This document shows positions 30,955 through 40,125 of a stretch of DNA of 64,000 nucleotides, in pieces; positions within the stretch are counted from its first letter, which is position 1; each line of letters starts with the position of its first letter. Below the pieces are notes generated by a model that was given only the letters and a program-made list of their open reading frames with translations, was not told where the DNA came from and did not search any database. This stretch comes from Actinomadura hallensis (lineage in GTDB: Bacteria > Actinomycetota > Actinomycetes > Streptosporangiales > Streptosporangiaceae). The translations under genes were made by a program, and so were the position numbers. The DNA lies in NCBI RefSeq assembly GCF_006716765.1, contig NZ_VFPO01000001.1:5766001-5830000 (forward strand). The letters run 5' to 3'.

Positions 30955-31683
30955 GTGGAGGGGCCGTTCATGCGGATCGAGGACAGCGGGCTGGTCATGC
31001 CGCTGCGCCCCGACGTTACGACGGTCGGGAGAGGGAGAGGAGTCGACGTACGCCTCGACGACCCGAGTGTGTCCCGCTTGCACGCAGAAATCGTCCGACG
31101 CGGTCCGTACGTCTACGTGGTGGACATGGGCCTGTCCCGCAACGGGACCCGAGTCAACGGCCGGCCGATCGCCCGCCGTGTCCTGGAGGACGGCGACGTC
31201 GTGAGCTTCGGCACGGCGCGCTGCCGGATGGGGGGAATCCCCCGTGAGGAGGTCGACCCGGACGTCGAACTTCGGCGTGCCGTCGCACCCGAGCTCACCC
31301 GCCGCGAGGTCGACGTGCTGACCTCGCTGTGCCGTCCCGCGCTCTCCGACGAGGCGTTCGTGGCCCCGGCCACGGCGCGCGACATCGCCGGGGAGCTCGT
31401 GGTCACGGAGGCGGCCGTCAAGCAGCACCTGCTGCGCCTCTACCAGAAGTTCCGGATCCCCGAGGGCGCCAACCGGCGCACGCGGCTCGCCAACGAGGTC
31501 ATCGCGATGGGCCTCGTCCGGCCGCTGCCGCCGGTGCACGTCCCGCAGGGCCGCCCGCCGATGGACGGGCGGGTCCCGGGGGTCCGCGGCACGGCCGAGG
31601 CCCGCAGGGCGGGCACCGGCCACGGCCACGCCGGCGGCCCGGGACGCCCGGCGCCGAGCACGGCGGGACGGAGGGCCAGTTGA
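30955..31683 (+). CDS. FHA domain protein with LuxR-like HTH
   Basis: 242 residues, GTG start with GGGAGGA upstream. Residues about 8-92 are an FHA domain: TTVGRGRGVDVRLDDPSVSR LHAEIVRRG then GLSRNGTRVNGRPI, with the conserved GR, SR.H and NG positions that bind phosphothreonine. Residues about 108-175 form a helix-turn-helix: LTRREVDVLTSLCRP, then ARDIAGELVVTEAAVKQHLL RLYQKF. A disordered tail follows. It probably couples a Ser/Thr protein kinase signal to transcription. It stands alone on the plus strand between folD and DUF3017; targets are unknown, but the adjacent folate and TCA genes are candidates. Confidence 0.85.
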   Translation: MEGPFMRIEDSGLVMPLRPDVTTVGRGRGVDVRLDDPSVSRLHAEIVRRGPYVYVVDMGLSRNGTRVNGRPIARRVLEDGDVVSFGTARCRMGGIPREEVDPDVELRRAVAPELTRREVDVLTSLCRPALSDEAFVAPATARDIAGELVVTEAAVKQHLLRLYQKFRIPEGANRRTRLANEVIAMGLVRPLPPVHVPQGRPPMDGRVPGVRGTAEARRAGTGHGHAGGPGRPAPSTAGRRAS

Positions 31684-31740
31684 GGTGAGGCTGCGGTCGC
31701 CCTCTCGGGCAGCGCGACACGAGGGCGATCGCTGAACCCG

Positions 31741-31783
31741 CCCGTGCGGGACCGCGCGTGTGACGGCGCGGTCCCGTGACGGG
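31741..31783 (+). terminator. Stem-loop after the FHA gene
   Basis: CGGGACCGCGC pairs with GCGCGGTCCCG, extended by CCCGT/ACGGG with one bulge, about 60 bp after the FHA stop. No T-run. Likely terminator of the FHA transcript. Confidence 0.6.
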
Positions 31784-31795
31784 ACTCGGAACACC

Positions 31796-31835
31796 CGCGA
31801 AGGCCGCCACCAGGGTGCAGGTGGCGGCCTTCGCG
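31796..31835 (-). terminator. Terminator of folD
   Basis: CGCGAAGGCCGCCACC and its exact complement form a 16-bp stem with an eight-base loop, 17 bases beyond the folD stop. Together with the neighbouring hairpin it insulates two convergent units. Confidence 0.75.
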
Positions 31836-31851
31836 CGGGTCGGGCGCCGGG

Positions 31852-32703
31852 TCAGCCGGCCCGGCGTTCGGCGGCTTCGACGACGTTGGCGAGGAGCATG
31901 GCGCGGGTCATGGGGCCCACGCCGCCCGGGTTGGGGGCGACCCAGCCGGCGACGTCGCGGACGTCGGCGGCGACGTCCCCGGCGAGCTTGCCGTCCACCC
32001 GGGACACGCCGACGTCGAGGACGGCGGCGCCCGGCTTGACCATGTCGGCGGTGATGAGGCCGGGGACGCCGGCGGCGGCCACCACGATGTCGGCCCTGCG
32101 GGTGTGGGCGGCGAGGTCGCGGGTCGCGGTGTGGCAGAGGGTGACGGTCGCGTTCTCGGTCCGGCGGGTCAGCAGGAGGCCGAGGGAGCGCCCGACGGTG
32201 ATGCCGCGGCCGACGACGGCGACCTCCGCGCCCTTGATCGGGACGTCGAACCGGCGGAGCAGCTCCACGATGCCCTTCGGGGTGCACGGCAGGGGGCCCG
32301 GCTGCATGAGGACGAGCCGCCCGAGGTTCGTGGGGTGCAGGCCGTCGGCGTCCTTCGACGGGTCGATGCGCTCCAGGACCCGCTGCTCGTCCAGGCCCTT
32401 CGGCAGCGGGAGCTGCACGATGTAGCCGGTGCAGCCGGGGTCCTCGTTCAGTTCGGCGACGGCGCGCTCGACGTCGTCCTGGCTCGCGGTGGCGGGCAGG
32501 TCGCGGCGGATGCTCCGGATGCCGACCTCGGCGCAGTCGCGGTGCTTCATGTTGACGTAGGAGTGGCTGCCGGGGTCGTCGCCCACCAGCACCGTGCCGA
32601 GGCCGACGTGCACGCCGCGGTCGCGGAGCGCCTCGACGCGTCCCTTGAGGTCGGAGCGGATCTCGGCGGCCGTGGCCTTGCCGTCCAGTATCTGTGCCGT
32701 CAT
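31852..32703 (-). CDS. folD: Methylenetetrahydrofolate dehydrogenase/cyclohydrolase
   Basis: 283 residues from an ATG with GGAGG upstream. Bifunctional C1 enzyme: Tyr and Lys of the cyclohydrolase site in VGDDPGSHSYVNMKHRDCAE, IVQLPLPKGLDEQRVLERID, KDADGLHPTNLGRL and the NADP loop VVGRGITVGRSLGLLL, ending PNPGGVGPMTRAML. It makes 10-formyl-THF, the formyl donor used by PurN and PurH encoded just upstream on the same strand, so the gene order matches the pathway. Confidence 0.96.
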   Translation of the reverse strand: MTAQILDGKATAAEIRSDLKGRVEALRDRGVHVGLGTVLVGDDPGSHSYVNMKHRDCAEVGIRSIRRDLPATASQDDVERAVAELNEDPGCTGYIVQLPLPKGLDEQRVLERIDPSKDADGLHPTNLGRLVLMQPGPLPCTPKGIVELLRRFDVPIKGAEVAVVGRGITVGRSLGLLLTRRTENATVTLCHTATRDLAAHTRRADIVVAAAGVPGLITADMVKPGAAVLDVGVSRVDGKLAGDVAADVRDVAGWVAPNPGGVGPMTRAMLLANVVEAAERRAG

Positions 32704-32861
32704 GGGTTCCTCCGCGGTCTCGTCGGGGTCCCGGTCACCCAGGCGCGCGGTGACCGGACCATCGCTCGCTCCCCGGTGGTGATCCACCTTGACCGCGCCA
32801 GTCGCGTGGAGCCCATCGTAGCCAGCGGCGGGACGCGCGGCGGGGCGCCGCCCCGGGCCGG

Positions 32862-33041
32862 TCAGTCCTCCTCGGAGCGGCCCCGCCAGGTGAGCACGCG
32901 GTCGGTGCCGTGCCAGCCGAGCCGGGCGGCCAGGACCGCGGCCAGGAAGGCGGCGAGCAGGCCGATCATCTGCCGGGACTCCATGAGGAGCATGTCCGCC
33001 TGGTAGACCACGCCCACCAGGAACGCCAAGATCACATCCAC
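32862..33041 (-). CDS. Small membrane protein, 59 residues
   Basis: A GTG-started frame between purH and folD, preceded by GGAGG. It reads VDVILAFLVGVVYQADMLLM, ESRQMIGLLAAFLAAVLAAR, then LGWHGTDRVLTWRGRSEED. One or two hydrophobic helices with a polar, acidic C-terminus. An alternative GTG is two codons further in. Overlooked easily because it is short and lacks ATG. I know no function; conservation between purH and folD in relatives would confirm it. Confidence 0.55.
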   Translation of the reverse strand: MDVILAFLVGVVYQADMLLMESRQMIGLLAAFLAAVLAARLGWHGTDRVLTWRGRSEED

Positions 33042-33209
33042 CGCGCCTCCAAGACGGAACGTCGCGCCGGAGTCAAGGGAGAGTCAACAAGGCGCGACGA
33101 AGCCGAGGCTACCTGCACGTCACGGCGGAGAATCCGGCCTAAACCCGGTGCGGCCGTGGTCTGCGCCACACGTCCCGCCGCCCGCACCGGGTCCGATTTC
33201 GGGGTCCGG

Positions 33210-34772
33210 TCAGTGGAAGAAGTGCCGGACCCCGGTGAAGTAGAGGCTGACCCCGGCCTTCTCGGCGGCGGCGATCACCTTGTCGTCGTTGACGGACCCG
33301 CCGGGCTGGACGACCGCGCGCACGCCCGCACCGGTGAGGACCTCCAGGCCGTCCGGGAACGGGAAGAACGCGTCGGACGCGGCGACCGCGGACGCGGCCC
33401 GCTCCGCCCCGGCCCGCTCCACCGCGAGCTTCGCGGAGTCGACCCGGTTGACCTGGCCCATGCCGACGCCGACGGTGGCGCCGTCCGCGGCCAGCAGGAT
33501 CGCGTTGGACTTCACCGAGCGCACGGCCCGCCACGCGAACGCGAGGTCGGCGAGGGTGGCCTCGTCCACGGCGGAGCCGGCCTTGAGCTCCCAGCCGGAC
33601 GGGTCGTCGCCCGGGGCGTCCACGCGGTCCACGCTCTGCAGCAGGAGGCCGCCGTCGATCCGCCGGTACTCGGACGCGCCCGCGGGGCCCTCGGGGCAGC
33701 GCAGCAGCCGGATGTTCTTCTTGCGGGTCAGGATCTCCAGGGCGCCGTCCTCGAAGCCGGGCGCCACGAGGACCTCGGTGAACACGTCCGCGACCTGCTC
33801 GGCCATCGCGGCGGTCACCGGGCGGTTGACGGCGATCACGCCGCCGAACGCCGACAGCGGGTCGCAGGCGTGCGCCTTGCGGTGCGCCTCGGCGACGTCC
33901 GCGCCGACCGCGATGCCGCACGGGTTGGCGTGCTTGATGATCGCGACGGCGGGCTCGGCGAAGTCGTAGGCGGCGCGGCGCGCGGCGTCCGCGTCCACGT
34001 AGTTGTTGTAGGACATCTCCTTGCCGTGGAGCTGCTCCGCCCCGGCAAGGCCGCCGCCGGACCCGTCCGTGTAGAGCGCGGCGCGCTGGTGCGGGTTCTC
34101 GCCGTAGCGGAGGACGTCGGCGCGTTCCCACGTCACGCCGAGGAAGTCGGGCCACTGCGTCTCGGCGGCCGTCCCGTCCGGCGCGTAGGAGCTCGCGAAC
34201 CACGACGCCACGGCCACGTCGTAGGACGCGGTGTGCGCGAACGCCCGCGCGGCCAGGCGGCGCCGCTCCTCGACCGTGAACCCGCCGGCCTTCACCGCCT
34301 CCAGGACCGTCGCGTAGTCGGACGGGTCGACGACGACGGACACGCTCGCGTGGTTCTTCGCCGCGGCGCGGACCATCGTGGGGCCGCCGATGTCGATCTG
34401 CTCGACGCAGTCCTCCGGCCGGGCGCCCGAGTCGACGGTCTCGGCGAACGGGTACAGGTTCGCCACGACCAGGTCGAACGGCTCGACCCCGAGGTCGTCG
34501 AGCTGCTGGAGGTGCTCCTCCTTGCGGCGGTCGGCGAGCAGGCCCGCGTGCACCTTCGGGTGCAGGGTCTTGACGCGGCCGTCCAGGCACTCGGGGAACC
34601 CGGTGAGCTTCTCGACCTTCATGACCGGCACCCCGGCCGCGGAGATCCGCCCCGCCGTGGACCCGGTGGAGACGATCTCCACGCCGGCCTCGTGGAGGCC
34701 CCGGGCGAGCTCCTCCAACCCGGTCTTGTCGTACACGCTGATCAGCGCGCGCCTAATCGCCACCCGACTCAC
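33210..34772 (-). CDS. purH: AICAR transformylase/IMP cyclohydrolase
   Basis: 520 residues; GTG start with GGGGAG eight bases upstream, overlapping purN by 20 bases. N-terminal MGS-like IMP cyclohydrolase domain (ISVYDKTGLEELARGL, STGSTAGRI, TGFPECLDGRVKTLHP) and C-terminal transformylase (LRYGENPHQRAALY, IIKHANPCGIAVG, NRPVTAAMAEQV, SDAFFPFPDGLEVL). It carries out the last two steps of purine synthesis using 10-formyl-THF. Confidence 0.97.
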   Translation of the reverse strand: MSRVAIRRALISVYDKTGLEELARGLHEAGVEIVSTGSTAGRISAAGVPVMKVEKLTGFPECLDGRVKTLHPKVHAGLLADRRKEEHLQQLDDLGVEPFDLVVANLYPFAETVDSGARPEDCVEQIDIGGPTMVRAAAKNHASVSVVVDPSDYATVLEAVKAGGFTVEERRRLAARAFAHTASYDVAVASWFASSYAPDGTAAETQWPDFLGVTWERADVLRYGENPHQRAALYTDGSGGGLAGAEQLHGKEMSYNNYVDADAARRAAYDFAEPAVAIIKHANPCGIAVGADVAEAHRKAHACDPLSAFGGVIAVNRPVTAAMAEQVADVFTEVLVAPGFEDGALEILTRKKNIRLLRCPEGPAGASEYRRIDGGLLLQSVDRVDAPGDDPSGWELKAGSAVDEATLADLAFAWRAVRSVKSNAILLAADGATVGVGMGQVNRVDSAKLAVERAGAERAASAVAASDAFFPFPDGLEVLTGAGVRAVVQPGGSVNDDKVIAAAEKAGVSLYFTGVRHFFH

Positions 34773-35418
34773 CGGCCGAGCTCCCCTCTTGATCGGACGA
34801 ACAGGTCCTGCACTTCAACGAGACCCGCCTGCCTCGCGCCGTCCACCCGTCGCGGGCCAGCCGTCCGACGACGTCGACCAGGAGCCGGCGCTCCACCTGC
34901 TTGATGCGCTCGTGCAGGGAGTCCTCGTCGTCATGCCAGCGCACGGGAACGGGTTCCTGGGCGATGACGGGTCCGGTGTCCACGCCTTCGTCGACGAAGT
35001 GAACCGTACAGCCCGTCACCTTCACCCCGTACGCCAGGGCGTCCCGTACGGCGTGGGCGCCGGGGAACGACGGCAGCAGCGCGGGGTGGGTGTTGACGGT
35101 CCGGCCGCCGAACCGCGCGAGGAAGCGCGGCCCGAGGATCTTCATGAAGCCGGCGGACACCACCAGGTCCGGCTCGTGCTTCGCGACCGCCTCGGTCAGG
35201 GCGGCGTCCCAGTCGTCCCGGGTCGGGAAATCCTGGACGCGCAGGGTGAAAGTGGGCAGACCCACTCGTTCCGCGCGGGCGGTTCCCTCGATATCGGGAC
35301 GGTCCGCCCCCACGGCCACGACCTGGGCCCCGTAGGCTGGATCCGCGCACGCGTCGAGCAGCGCTTGTAGGTTGGTCCCCGCGCCGGAGACGAGGACGAC
35401 GAGCCGGGCGGACACCAT
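34753..35418 (-). CDS. purN: Phosphoribosylglycinamide formyltransferase
   Basis: 221 residues. Formyl transferase motifs: LVVLVSGAGTNLQALLDAC, VSAGFMKILGPRFL, catalytic NTHPALLPSFPGAHAVRDAL and HFVDEGVDTGPVIAQEPVPV. It formylates GAR in purine synthesis. The C-terminal 20 residues (SLKCRTCSSDQEGSSAGESG) form a Ser-rich tail encoded across the overlap with purH. The candidate -10 TAGGCT lies about 50 bp upstream. Confidence 0.96.
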   Translation of the reverse strand: MVSARLVVLVSGAGTNLQALLDACADPAYGAQVVAVGADRPDIEGTARAERVGLPTFTLRVQDFPTRDDWDAALTEAVAKHEPDLVVSAGFMKILGPRFLARFGGRTVNTHPALLPSFPGAHAVRDALAYGVKVTGCTVHFVDEGVDTGPVIAQEPVPVRWHDDEDSLHERIKQVERRLLVDVVGRLARDGWTARGRRVSLKCRTCSSDQEGSSAGESGGD

Positions 35419-35542
35419 GACTCCCTGGTGGACTGCGGGTTCGTGCTCGGGCCTCCACGAAGCCTAGCGGGCCGCTCCGGCGCATCTCGAAGGCAGACCG
35501 CGCGGACCACGGAGATCCGCACCACCCCAGGAGGAAGCAGAC

Positions 35543-36013
35543 GTGAGCGAGCAGCCGGGACCGCCGGCCCAGCCCGAGGACCGCTCCGGCGAGCGGCCGG
35601 CGGGACAGCCGCCCACGGGGCCGACCCGGACGCAGCGCGCCGGATGGCGAGCCCTGTGGCTCGGCGGGATCGCGCTGCTGACCTCGTTCTTCTTCTACCC
35701 GCTCGGTCTGGTGCTGGGCGTCGCGTCGCTGGTCGTGGGCGTCCGCGCCCGCCGCGCCGCGCGCGAGGGCGGCGACGGGGCCCCGGGCGCGCTGCCCGGC
35801 ATCGTCCTGGGCTCGGTCGGCCTCGCCCTGTCGGTGCTGTCGGTCTCCATGACGCTGTTCCTGTGGTCGGAGCTCAGCGGCTACCAGGACTGCCTCAGCA
35901 CCTCCAACACCAAGACCGACGAGCAGGCCTGCCAGGACGAGTACTACCCCAAGATCGAGGAGAAACTGGGCCTCCCCGAAGGCAGCATGAAGAAGTACGG
36001 CGACATCCTCTGA
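35543..36013 (+). CDS. DUF4190-like membrane protein
   Basis: 156 residues, GTG start with AGGAGGAAG upstream. A 35-residue Pro/Gly-rich cytoplasmic start is followed by two hydrophobic hairpins: LWLGGIALLTSFFFYPLGLVL GVASLV and ALPGIVLGSVGLALSVLSVS M, the DUF4190-type GI-L-S arrangement. A cysteine-containing outer tail (DCLSTSNTK, QACQDEYYPK) could form a disulfide. Divergent from purN. Function unknown. Confidence 0.75.
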   Translation: MSEQPGPPAQPEDRSGERPAGQPPTGPTRTQRAGWRALWLGGIALLTSFFFYPLGLVLGVASLVVGVRARRAAREGGDGAPGALPGIVLGSVGLALSVLSVSMTLFLWSELSGYQDCLSTSNTKTDEQACQDEYYPKIEEKLGLPEGSMKKYGDIL

Positions 36014-36036
36014 CCGCGCCCCCGGCCCCGGGGGTC

Positions 36037-37881
36037 TCAGGAGGGGTCGGGAGGGCTCGGGTCCTCGCGGAGGACGTAGATCGCGCCGCCTCGGGTCTCG
36101 GTGCGGCCGGGGTCCTCGCGGGGGAGCGGGACGTGCCCCTGGTCGGGCTCCGGTTCCTCCGGTACGGGGCCGGGCTCCGGCGGGTCGTCCACCAGGTGGC
36201 CTTCGACGACGACCGTGCCCCCGCTCTGCGGGGCGGGTTCCCGCGCGGGCGGCTCCTCCTCGATTGCGGGCTCGATGTCGGGCTCGATGTCGGGAAGCGG
36301 GTCCGGCCTGCGGCGGGGGCGGCGCGGCCGCAGGAGGGGGTCGGCCTCCTCGAACTCCAGCGGGTCCGGGGCGAACGGGGGTTTCGGCGCGGGAGCCGCC
36401 GGCGTCCCGTAGTCCTCCGGGACCGGCGCCGACAGCGGCGCCGGCACCGGGGTCTCGCGGGTGCGCGGGCGCTTCGCCGGCCGCTTCTTCGCCTTCGCGC
36501 GCCTCCCGGCCCCGGCCCCGGCCTCGGCCTCGGCTCGGGCGGGGCGGCGGAGGATCATCGTGTTCGCGGCCCAGGCGGCGATCGCGGCGGCGATGCCGAC
36601 CTCCAGGGCCGCCAGCAGGCCGACCCGCCACGCCGACGGCCCCACGGTCGCCATCCGCCCGCCGCCGAGCGGGCCGCCCGACAGGGCGCTCAGGAGCGCC
36701 ACCACGGCGCCGGTGAGCGCCCCGGTCACGAAGCCCCACATCGGGGCGCCCTCCGACACCGGGGCGGGCCGGGAGCGGATCGTGAGAACGCCGCCGACCG
36801 CGCCCGCGACGAACGGGGCCGCGAGGGCGAGCAGCGAGACCGCGGGCGCGGGGCCGGGTTCGGGCAGCGCGGCGAGCGGCGGGAAGGCGGGCACGGCGTC
36901 CAGGAACACCCCGGTCGGCGACACGCTCGTCCCGGCGCCGACGGAGAAGCCCGGCCCGACCGCGTACGCCACCCCCCAGATCACCGCGTTCGGCAGGAAC
37001 GCCAGCTCCACCAGCAGCAGGAGGACGCCGCCGACGACGCCGGGCGCGAGGAGGTCGTACAGGTGGTCGGCCGCCGACATGTTCGTCGCGAGCGACGCGC
37101 CCACCAGCACCGCGCCCGACGCGAGCAGCACCGACAGCGCCCCCGCCACGCCGATCACCAGCGAGCGCGGGCGGTCGGGCAGCAGCCGCAGCAGCGCGCC
37201 GAGCCCCGACCGGACCCGCTGCCCCCGCGCCGCCGCCGCGACCTGCGCGGCGACCACGGCCCGCGCGGCGCCGAGGCCGCCCGCGACGACCGCGACGAGG
37301 AACCCCGCGACGACCGCCTGCCACGCCGACGGCCGCACCTCCGGGGACGACGCCGCCAGCGCGAGCAGCCCCGCCAGCCCCGCGTACGGGGCGGCGAGCG
37401 CGAGCGCGACCTGCACGACGGCCCGGCGGGGACGCGCCGGCAGCCCGCCCTCCCGCAGCATCCACGCGCCGCCCCGGTACAGCAGCGCGCCCGGCAGGAC
37501 GATCACGCCCAGCGGCAGCAGCCCGACCCGCCCCTGCCCGTAGGAGAAGCCCGCGTGGTGGGCGACGAGCCAGAAGTTGACGGCCGTCCGGAACACCCCG
37601 GGCAGGCCGTCGCCGAGCGCGGTCTTGGGCGCCGCGATCCACCCGATCAGCGTGGCGGTGGTGAGGACGGCGAGCCCGATGCCGATGCACCACAGCGCCG
37701 CCACGAGACCCGTCACGTACAGGGGACGGGAGGACGGGGGCACCGCGGGCCCGCGCCGGGCGGGCCGGTCGCGCGCGCCGGACGCCTCTCCGCGCTCCGG
37801 CCGCCCGGGCGCCCTCCCCCCGCCGCCGGGCGCGTCGGCGGCCGCACGGGATCCAGCGCTCGCATCGCTCACGCGCTCCAT
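36037..37881 (-). CDS. perM: DUF6350 membrane protein, PerM-like
   Basis: About 614 residues from the ATG at 37,881; earlier in-frame ATGs exist, so the start is uncertain. A disordered N-terminus (about 50 residues) precedes eight or so membrane helices between PLYVTGLVAALWCIGIGLAV and AAIAAWAANTMIL. The C-terminal 170 residues are charged and proline-rich with PDIEPDIEPAIEEE. The place between sucD and purN matches Rv0955/PerM of M. tuberculosis, a protein needed for cell division and persistence; assignment rests on that synteny and topology rather than on residue-level alignment. Confidence 0.72.
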   Translation of the reverse strand: MERVSDASAGSRAAADAPGGGGRAPGRPERGEASGARDRPARRGPAVPPSSRPLYVTGLVAALWCIGIGLAVLTTATLIGWIAAPKTALGDGLPGVFRTAVNFWLVAHHAGFSYGQGRVGLLPLGVIVLPGALLYRGGAWMLREGGLPARPRRAVVQVALALAAPYAGLAGLLALAASSPEVRPSAWQAVVAGFLVAVVAGGLGAARAVVAAQVAAAARGQRVRSGLGALLRLLPDRPRSLVIGVAGALSVLLASGAVLVGASLATNMSAADHLYDLLAPGVVGGVLLLLVELAFLPNAVIWGVAYAVGPGFSVGAGTSVSPTGVFLDAVPAFPPLAALPEPGPAPAVSLLALAAPFVAGAVGGVLTIRSRPAPVSEGAPMWGFVTGALTGAVVALLSALSGGPLGGGRMATVGPSAWRVGLLAALEVGIAAAIAAWAANTMILRRPARAEAEAGAGAGRRAKAKKRPAKRPRTRETPVPAPLSAPVPEDYGTPAAPAPKPPFAPDPLEFEEADPLLRPRRPRRRPDPLPDIEPDIEPAIEEEPPAREPAPQSGGTVVVEGHLVDDPPEPGPVPEEPEPDQGHVPLPREDPGRTETRGGAIYVLREDPSPPDPS

Positions 37882-38002
37882 GCTGGCACCGCGCCCGCCC
37901 CCGGGAGGCCCCATGGCCCGGCGTGTCGCCTTTGTCGTCACCCGGGCCGGTCGTCGGGGGCCGGTCCTCGGGGGCACGCGGGAACGGCGGAGGGGCGCCG
38001 GA

Positions 38003-38047
38003 CGCGAAAGACGCCCGGGCCGGCGGGCGGCTCGGGCGTCTTTCGCG
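38003..38047 (-). terminator. Terminator of sucCD
   Basis: CGCGAAAGACGCCCG and its exact complement form a 15-bp stem 12 bases after the sucD stop; the minus-strand 3' arm contains CTTTCGCG. It separates sucCD from the perM-like gene. Confidence 0.75.
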
Positions 38048-38058
38048 ATCGCCGGAGA

Positions 38059-38946
38059 TCAGAGGTTCTTCATGATCTCCCGCATGATGACGGCGGTCTC
38101 GCTCGGGGTCTTGCCGACCCGGACGCCGACCTTCTCCAGGGCCTCCTTCTTCGCCTCGGCGGTGCCGGACGAGCCGGACACGATGGCGCCGGCGTGGCCC
38201 ATGGTCTTGCCCTCGGGGGCGGTGAACCCGGCGACGTAGCCGACGACCGGCTTGGTCACGTTCTGCTCGATGTAGGCGGCGGCGCGCTCCTCGGCGTCAC
38301 CGCCGATCTCGCCGATCATGACGATGGCGTCGGTGTCGGGGTCCTCCTGGAACGCCTTGAGGGCGTCGATGTGGGTCGTCCCGATGACGGGGTCGCCGCC
38401 GATGCCGACGCAGGTGGAGAAGCCGATGTCGCGCAGCTCGTACATCATCTGGTAGGTCAGCGTGCCCGACTTGGACACGAGACCGATCCGGCCGGGCGTG
38501 GTGATGTCGGCCGGGATGATGCCCGCGTTCGACTTGCCGGGCGAGGCGATGCCGGGGCAGTTCGGCCCGATGATGCGGGTCTTGCCGCCCTTCTTCTCGT
38601 TGTACGCCCAGAAGTAGGCGGTGTCGTGCACCGGGATGCCCTCGGTGATGACGACGCAGAGGGGGATCTCCGCGTCGATCGCCTCGACGACGGCGTCCTT
38701 GGTGAACTTCGGCGGGACGAACACGACCGACACGTCCGCGCCGGTCTGCTCCATCGCCTCCTTGACGGTGCCGAGGACGGGCAGCGTGGTGCCGTCGAAG
38801 TCGACGGTCTGCCCGGCCTTGCGGGCGTTCACGCCGCCGACGACCTTCGCGCCGGAGGCCAGCATCCGGCGGCCGTGCTTGCTGCCCTCGGAGCCGGTGA
38901 TGCCCTGAATGATGATCTTGCTGTTCTCGGTGAGCCAGATGGCCAT
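38059..38946 (-). CDS. sucD: Succinyl-CoA synthetase alpha subunit
   Basis: 295 residues. CoA-binding IIIQGITGSEGSKHGRRMLA, RIIGPNCPGIASPGKSNAGI and the phosphohistidine loop GKTMGHAGAIVSGSSGTAEA. With SucC it converts succinyl-CoA to succinate with nucleotide triphosphate synthesis in the TCA cycle. Three bases after sucC. Confidence 0.97.
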   Translation of the reverse strand: MAIWLTENSKIIIQGITGSEGSKHGRRMLASGAKVVGGVNARKAGQTVDFDGTTLPVLGTVKEAMEQTGADVSVVFVPPKFTKDAVVEAIDAEIPLCVVITEGIPVHDTAYFWAYNEKKGGKTRIIGPNCPGIASPGKSNAGIIPADITTPGRIGLVSKSGTLTYQMMYELRDIGFSTCVGIGGDPVIGTTHIDALKAFQEDPDTDAIVMIGEIGGDAEERAAAYIEQNVTKPVVGYVAGFTAPEGKTMGHAGAIVSGSSGTAEAKKEALEKVGVRVGKTPSETAVIMREIMKNL

Positions 38947-38949
38947 CGC

Positions 38950-40125
38950 TCATGCACCTGCCGCGAGTTCCGCGGCACGCCTGGCCGCGTCGTCCATGGT
39001 GTCGACCTGCTGCACGCCGTCGAGGCCGGCGTCGCTGAGGATCTTGCGTCCGAGGTCGGCGTTGTTGCCGTCCAGCCGGACGACGAGGGGCCGGTCGACG
39101 GCCTCGCCGCGCTCGGCCAGCAGCTTGTACGCGGAGACGATCCCGTTGGCGACCGCGTCGCAGGCGGTGATGCCGCCGAAGACGTTCACGAAGACGGACT
39201 TGACGTCGCGGTCCGACAGGACGATCTCCAGGCCGTTCGCCATGACCTCGGCCGACGCGCCGCCGCCGATGTCGAGGAAGTTCGCCGGCTTCTGCCCGCC
39301 GAACTGCTCGCCGGCGTAGGCGACCACGTCCAGGGTGGACATGACCAGCCCGGCGCCGTTGCCGATGATGCCGACGCTGCCGTCGAGCTTGACGTAGTTG
39401 AGGTCCTTCGCCTTGGCCGCGGCCTCCAGCGGGTCGTCGGCGGTCTTGTCGGCGAACTTCTCGTGGTCCTGGCGGAAGGCCGCGTTGTCGTCCAGCGTGA
39501 CCTTGCCGTCCAGGGCCTTCACGTCGCCGTCGGCGGTGAGGATCATCGGGTTGACCTCGACGAGGGTGGCGTCCTCGTCGGTGAACACGGCCCAGAGACG
39601 CTCGATGATCTCGGAGGCGCCGTCGAGGGCCTCCTGCGGCAGCCTGCCCTGCTCGGCGATCTGCCTGGCCTTGGCCCGGTCGACGCCCTCCAGCGGCGAG
39701 ATGGGCACCATCGCCAGCCGGTCGTGCGGCACCTCCTCGATCTCCATGCCGCCCTCGACGGAGCAGATGGACAGGAAGGTGCGGTTGGCGCGGTCGAGCA
39801 GGAAGGAGAAGTAGAACTCCTGCGCGATCGCGCTGCCCTCCTCGACCAGGACCTTGTGGACCGTGTGGCCCTTGATGTCCATGCCGAGGATCTGGCCGGC
39901 GAGCGTCTCCGCCTCGTCGGCCGAGTCGGCCAGCTTCACACCGCCGGCCTTGCCGCGGCCACCGGTCTTCACCTGAGCCTTGACGACGACCTTCGAGCTC
40001 CCCGCGGCGAACAGCTCCGCCGCGATGGCCCGGGCTTCCTGGGGGGTATGGGCGACCTTGCCGGTGGGCACCGGTACCCCGTATTCGGCGAAGAGCTCCT
40101 TCGCCTGATGTTCGAACAGGTCCAC
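38950..40125 (-). CDS. sucC: Succinyl-CoA synthetase beta subunit
   Basis: 391 residues, GTG start with AAGGACG upstream. ATP-grasp domain: MDLFEHQAKELFAEYGVPVP (first codon GTG), VVVKAQVKTGGRGKAGGVKL, VEVNPMILTADGDVKALDGK, and the C-terminal ligase domain GSVGIIGNGAGLVMSTLDVV with FLDIGGGASAEVMANGLE. Binds nucleotide and contributes the specificity loop. First gene of the sucCD unit. Confidence 0.97.
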   Translation of the reverse strand: MDLFEHQAKELFAEYGVPVPTGKVAHTPQEARAIAAELFAAGSSKVVVKAQVKTGGRGKAGGVKLADSADEAETLAGQILGMDIKGHTVHKVLVEEGSAIAQEFYFSFLLDRANRTFLSICSVEGGMEIEEVPHDRLAMVPISPLEGVDRAKARQIAEQGRLPQEALDGASEIIERLWAVFTDEDATLVEVNPMILTADGDVKALDGKVTLDDNAAFRQDHEKFADKTADDPLEAAAKAKDLNYVKLDGSVGIIGNGAGLVMSTLDVVAYAGEQFGGQKPANFLDIGGGASAEVMANGLEIVLSDRDVKSVFVNVFGGITACDAVANGIVSAYKLLAERGEAVDRPLVVRLDGNNADLGRKILSDAGLDGVQQVDTMDDAARRAAELAAGA

